DNA from: Candidatus Iainarchaeum sp.
GTDB taxonomy: Archaea > Iainarchaeota > Iainarchaeia > Iainarchaeales > DTGL01
Reading direction: 5' to 3'
Length of the DNA: 7,896 nucleotides
Assembly (NCBI GenBank): GCA_017608995.1
Contig: JAFCEU010000038.1
Location: 1 to 7,896, forward strand
A program made the translations under genes and the position numbers. The notes under the pieces are model-generated. The model did no database searches, had not been told where the DNA came from, and saw only the letters and a program-made list of their open reading frames with translations. Positions 5,959-7,896 of this stretch are shown piece after piece; the first letter of the stretch is position 1, and each line of letters begins with the position of its first letter.

Positions 5959-7107
5959 TTATTGTAGCTTTTTAAATATCTCATGGCAAGATTCTCTTTT
6001 AGCTTGCTCTTGTATCATATCACATAGTGAAGCGTCTAGTTTTAAAATTGCAACATCATTATAACAACAATCTTTAACCTGTTGGGATTGAATTTTATCG
6101 CAGATTGAAGGATCCCGCACGACTTGGGCAACACCCCTATAGCAAAGATCTTTGTACAACTGCTCTTGTATTTTACCACATATTGATAGGTCCTGTTTTG
6201 AAGAAGCAACCCTCCCATAGCAAAGATATCTCCAATTGTTGTCCTGTATTTTATCACATATTAAAATGTCTTGTTTTGCTTCAGCAACTTCCCCATAGCA
6301 AGAATTACGATTTTTTATATCTTGGATTTCATCGCAAATTGATAGATCTTTCTTGACTTTGGCAATTTTAGTATAACATACATCTTTTTGAATATGACCT
6401 TGAATTCTATCACATATTGATAAATTTTGATTGAGTACGGCAACAGTGATATAACATGAATCCTTATGGAACTGGTCTAGTATATTGCTACAAACCCACG
6501 GATCTCGTTTGACTTTAGCAACCTGGCTATAACAGAAATCCTTTTTACTCTGATCCTGAATCCTATCACAGATGGGGAGAAACCCAGCATAACAAGAAGT
6601 GCGGTATTTTATATCTTGGATTTTATCACATATTAAAATGTCTTGTTTTGCTTCAGCAACATCAGTATAGCATGCATACTTGTGATTTAGCTTCTGAATT
6701 TTGTCGCAAATTGATGGGTCTTTCTTGGTTGCGGCAATGCCACCATAGCAAAAATCTTTTTCAACACCTTGCGTTCTGTCACAAATTGAAATATCTTTTG
6801 AGGCTATGGCAATATCAACATAACAGTTACCTCTCTCATTCGGACTTTTGATTTTATCACAGATTGAGGAATCCTGTTTAAGTTTAGCAATGTTGTAATA
6901 ACACGTATCTTTTTCGCTCTGGTCTTGTATCCTATTACATATTGAGGGGGATTGCTCAGTTTTAGCAGCCTCAGCGTAGCACAAGTCTTTGTTATGTGCA
7001 TTTTGGATTTTATCACATTTTGATAATGAACTCTGATCAGCTTCCAAGCAACCGCATAATGCTGAGAGAAAAAGTAATAAAATGCAAAGGATTGCGGCAA
7101 ATTTCAT
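5959..7107 (-). CDS. Secreted lipoprotein made of fourteen 26-residue CX11C repeats
   Basis: I do not recognise a named family. The 382-residue protein starts with a short hydrophobic signal (residues 3-17) and L-C-G-C at 17-20, consistent with lipid attachment at C20 and display outside the membrane. From residue 31 to the end it is fourteen tandem units, about 26 residues each, roughly C-D-K-I-Q-x5-K-D-x-C-Y-x2-[VI]-A-x2-K-x-D-x-S-I. The two cysteines of each unit are separated by 11 residues, except unit 4 (10). Unit 6 is only 20 residues and unit 14 stops after 21; unit 13 has an extra Cys. The repeats contain 29 cysteines. The pattern suggests two short helices per unit joined by a disulfide, forming a solenoid, but this is inference. 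No catalytic motif is visible. It lies 44 bp downstream of the nucleotidyltransferase on the same strand; no Shine-Dalgarno sequence is evident. Confidence 0.85.
   Translation of the reverse strand: MKFAAILCILLLFLSALCGCLEADQSSLSKCDKIQNAHNKDLCYAEAAKTEQSPSICNRIQDQSEKDTCYYNIAKLKQDSSICDKIKSPNERGNCYVDIAIASKDISICDRTQGVEKDFCYGGIAATKKDPSICDKIQKLNHKYACYTDVAEAKQDILICDKIQDIKYRTSCYAGFLPICDRIQDQSKKDFCYSQVAKVKRDPWVCSNILDQFHKDSCYITVAVLNQNLSICDRIQGHIQKDVCYTKIAKVKKDLSICDEIQDIKNRNSCYGEVAEAKQDILICDKIQDNNWRYLCYGRVASSKQDLSICGKIQEQLYKDLCYRGVAQVVRDPSICDKIQSQQVKDCCYNDVAILKLDASLCDMIQEQAKRESCHEIFKKLQ
6248..6288 (-). repeat. 41-nt exact direct repeat, copy 1
   Basis: This stretch is identical to 6620-6660, 372 bp away in the same orientation. 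It encodes the end of repeat unit 10 and the start of unit 11 (AEAKQDILICDKI). Exact identity over 41 nt stands out against diverged neighbouring units and suggests a recent recombination or conversion. Confidence 0.8.
6620..6660 (-). repeat. 41-nt exact direct repeat, copy 2
   Basis: This is identical to 6248-6288 and encodes the end of unit 5 and the start of unit 6. It lies immediately next to the shortened unit 6, so it is a plausible endpoint of the event that removed part of that unit. Confidence 0.8.
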
Positions 7108-7121
7108 AGCAAATTGAAATG

Positions 7122-7138
7122 AAGAAAAAAAGAAAAAA
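7122..7138 (-). terminator. Possible oligo-T terminator after the nucleotidyltransferase gene
   Basis: Read on the minus strand, the short gap after the stop at 7152 contains TTTTTTCTTTTTTTCTTC. Archaeal transcription often ends at such oligo-T runs without a hairpin. It may separate the nucleotidyltransferase transcript from the lipoprotein gene, or only reduce read-through. No strong TATA box for the lipoprotein gene is visible, so an operon remains possible. Confidence 0.35.
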
Positions 7139-7151
7139 TTATCTAGCAGCC

Positions 7152-7850
7152 TCAGCGTTGTTGTGCATTTTCAAGGTCTTGAATTGTACCTATATCAAGA
7201 ACCTTTTGTTTCATTACAACGTAACGAAGCTCATTTTTTTCAACAAGTTTTTTTAGCGCATCGGTGAGTTCATACTCGTTGCGCAGGCGATTCTTTTTGA
7301 GTTTGGAAAGAAGTTCAAATATACTTGAGTCAAATTTATAGAGGCCTGCATTTACTAGTGCTTCTTTAATTCCTTTTGGTTTTTCAACTATAGAAACTAT
7401 CTCGTTGTGTTTTACCTCAATAACACCGAAGCGCTCAGCATTTTTTTCCAGACGTAGAGCAACTACCGCTTTACCTTTGGCATCAATTAATCTCCTTATA
7501 TCAACGCTTTTTGCAATTACATCACCGTGGCAAACGATGAATTGCTTTTCATCCTTTGCAACATTCTTTGCCTGAAGTAAGGCATGAGCTGTACCTAATG
7601 CTCTTTTCTGTTCCACGTAGGTTATTGGCAATCCGGCAAAGCTATTATCAAAGTATTCAATTATTTTCTCCTTTTTATAACCAACAACAATAATCACTTT
7701 TCTAATGCCTGCCTTTTTTAGCTCAAGCAGAACCCACTCAAGTAAGGGTTTGCCCCTAAGCTCCACCATAGCCTTTGGCCTATCCTTTGTTAGCGGAAGC
7801 ATTCTGAGCCCTTTGCCGCCGGCAAGCACAACAGCTAGCATAGTGATCAT
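7152..7850 (-). CDS. Sugar-phosphate nucleotidyltransferase (GT-A-like, no C-terminal hexapeptide domain)
   Basis: This enzyme probably joins a sugar-1-phosphate and an NTP to make a nucleotide sugar for glycan or glycoconjugate synthesis in the cytoplasm. The 232-residue protein has the family signature LAGGKGLRMLPLT...RPKAM (9-28, with R16 and K26), GKPLLEW, VVGYK (55-59), GTA at 86-88 for nucleotide binding, CHGDV with metal-binding D110, FGVIEV (141-146), EKP (156-158), NAGLY (167-171) and a closing DIGT (219-222). It resembles the N-terminal half of archaeal GlmU/RmlA/ManC-type enzymes but stops there; no left-handed beta-helix acyltransferase domain follows. The motifs do not decide the sugar or base, so I give no symbol. 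ATG 7850 is preferred because TTTAAA at 7875-7880 would start a nearly leaderless message; an in-frame ATG at 7841 would also give a normal N-terminus. Confidence 0.9.
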   Translation of the reverse strand: MITMLAVVLAGGKGLRMLPLTKDRPKAMVELRGKPLLEWVLLELKKAGIRKVIIVVGYKKEKIIEYFDNSFAGLPITYVEQKRALGTAHALLQAKNVAKDEKQFIVCHGDVIAKSVDIRRLIDAKGKAVVALRLEKNAERFGVIEVKHNEIVSIVEKPKGIKEALVNAGLYKFDSSIFELLSKLKKNRLRNEYELTDALKKLVEKNELRYVVMKQKVLDIGTIQDLENAQQR

Positions 7851-7896
7851 TTTTTAACAATCCTTTCCTCAGGGTTTAAAGGCAGGTTCAACACAA
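7851..7896 (-). promoter_or_regulatory. Upstream region of the nucleotidyltransferase with a TATA-like box
   Basis: TTTAAA (7875-7880, the same on both strands) lies 25-30 nt before ATG 7850, where a TATA box for a leaderless archaeal message would sit. GAGGAAAGGA at 7870-7861 could instead serve as a distant ribosome-binding site if the gene is transcribed from further upstream. The window ends too soon to tell. Confidence 0.35.

Larger units (their letters stand above)
5962..7017 (-). repeat. Fourteen-unit coding tandem repeat, about 78 bp per unit
   Basis: The array encodes residues 31-382 of the lipoprotein. Eleven units are exactly 26 codons (78 bp). Unit 4 is 25 codons, unit 6 is 20 (6571-6630) and the last is 21. 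DNA copies are diverged, so this is an old array under protein-level selection: the Cys, I-Q, CY and A positions persist while linkers vary. The units are contiguous with no spacers, and everything stays in frame. Confidence 0.9.

Noticed and set aside
6042..6356. Several short open frames on both strands inside the lipoprotein gene
   Set aside because: They are out-of-frame echoes of the repeat and themselves repetitive; none has its own start signals.
5962..7017. Periodic DNA of about 78 bp that might suggest a CRISPR or satellite array
   Set aside because: The units are contiguous, diverged, stay in frame and encode a conserved Cys-pair pattern behind a signal peptide. There are no identical repeats alternating with unique spacers.
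7842..7849. TGATCA palindrome at the nucleotidyltransferase start
   Set aside because: It is a six-base palindrome overlapping coding sequence, expected by chance.

Overview
The window reads as chromosomal core sequence from an archaeon. The evidence is an archaeal/eukaryal-type phenylalanyl-tRNA synthetase (winged-helix PheS of about 490 residues with a short PheT of 546 residues), the C-terminal part of an archaeal clamp-loader large subunit (RfcL), a Nob1-type PIN and zinc-ribbon rRNA nuclease, and AT-rich TATA-like boxes just ahead of several genes. Very tight gene packing, low GC by eye, and divergent versions of conserved motifs suggest a small-genome lineage such as DPANN. That lineage assignment is inference and no marker here settles it.

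Layout from left to right. Positions 1-582 (+) hold the 3' end of rfcL. It converges on the pheS-pheT operon (minus strand, 596-3698), whose two genes are one base apart. A 68-77 bp divergent promoter separates pheS from nob1 (+, 3776-4285). The nob1 stop codon directly abuts the stop codon of an unrecognised envelope protein (minus, 4286-5089) that has a signal peptide or lipobox and a C-terminal membrane helix. After a 153 bp divergent intergenic region comes a UPF0173-like metallo-hydrolase (+, 5243-5926). It converges on a cysteine-repeat lipoprotein (minus, 5959-7107), which lies 44 bp downstream of a sugar-phosphate nucleotidyltransferase (minus, 7152-7850). The last 46 bp hold the presumed promoter/leader of that last gene.

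Functionally, the left half is information processing: DNA replication, tRNA charging and rRNA maturation. The right half is envelope and metabolism: a membrane protein, a metallo-hydrolase, a secreted repeat protein and an enzyme making nucleotide-activated sugars. No mobile element, CRISPR array, tRNA or rRNA is seen.

The least ordinary object is the secreted protein at 5959-7107. After a lipoprotein signal it is almost entirely fourteen units of a 26-residue repeat, with two cysteines per unit in a fixed CX11C spacing. It shows signs of unequal recombination: an exact 41-nt repeat and one shortened unit. I do not see a convincing multi-gene system of unknown type here.
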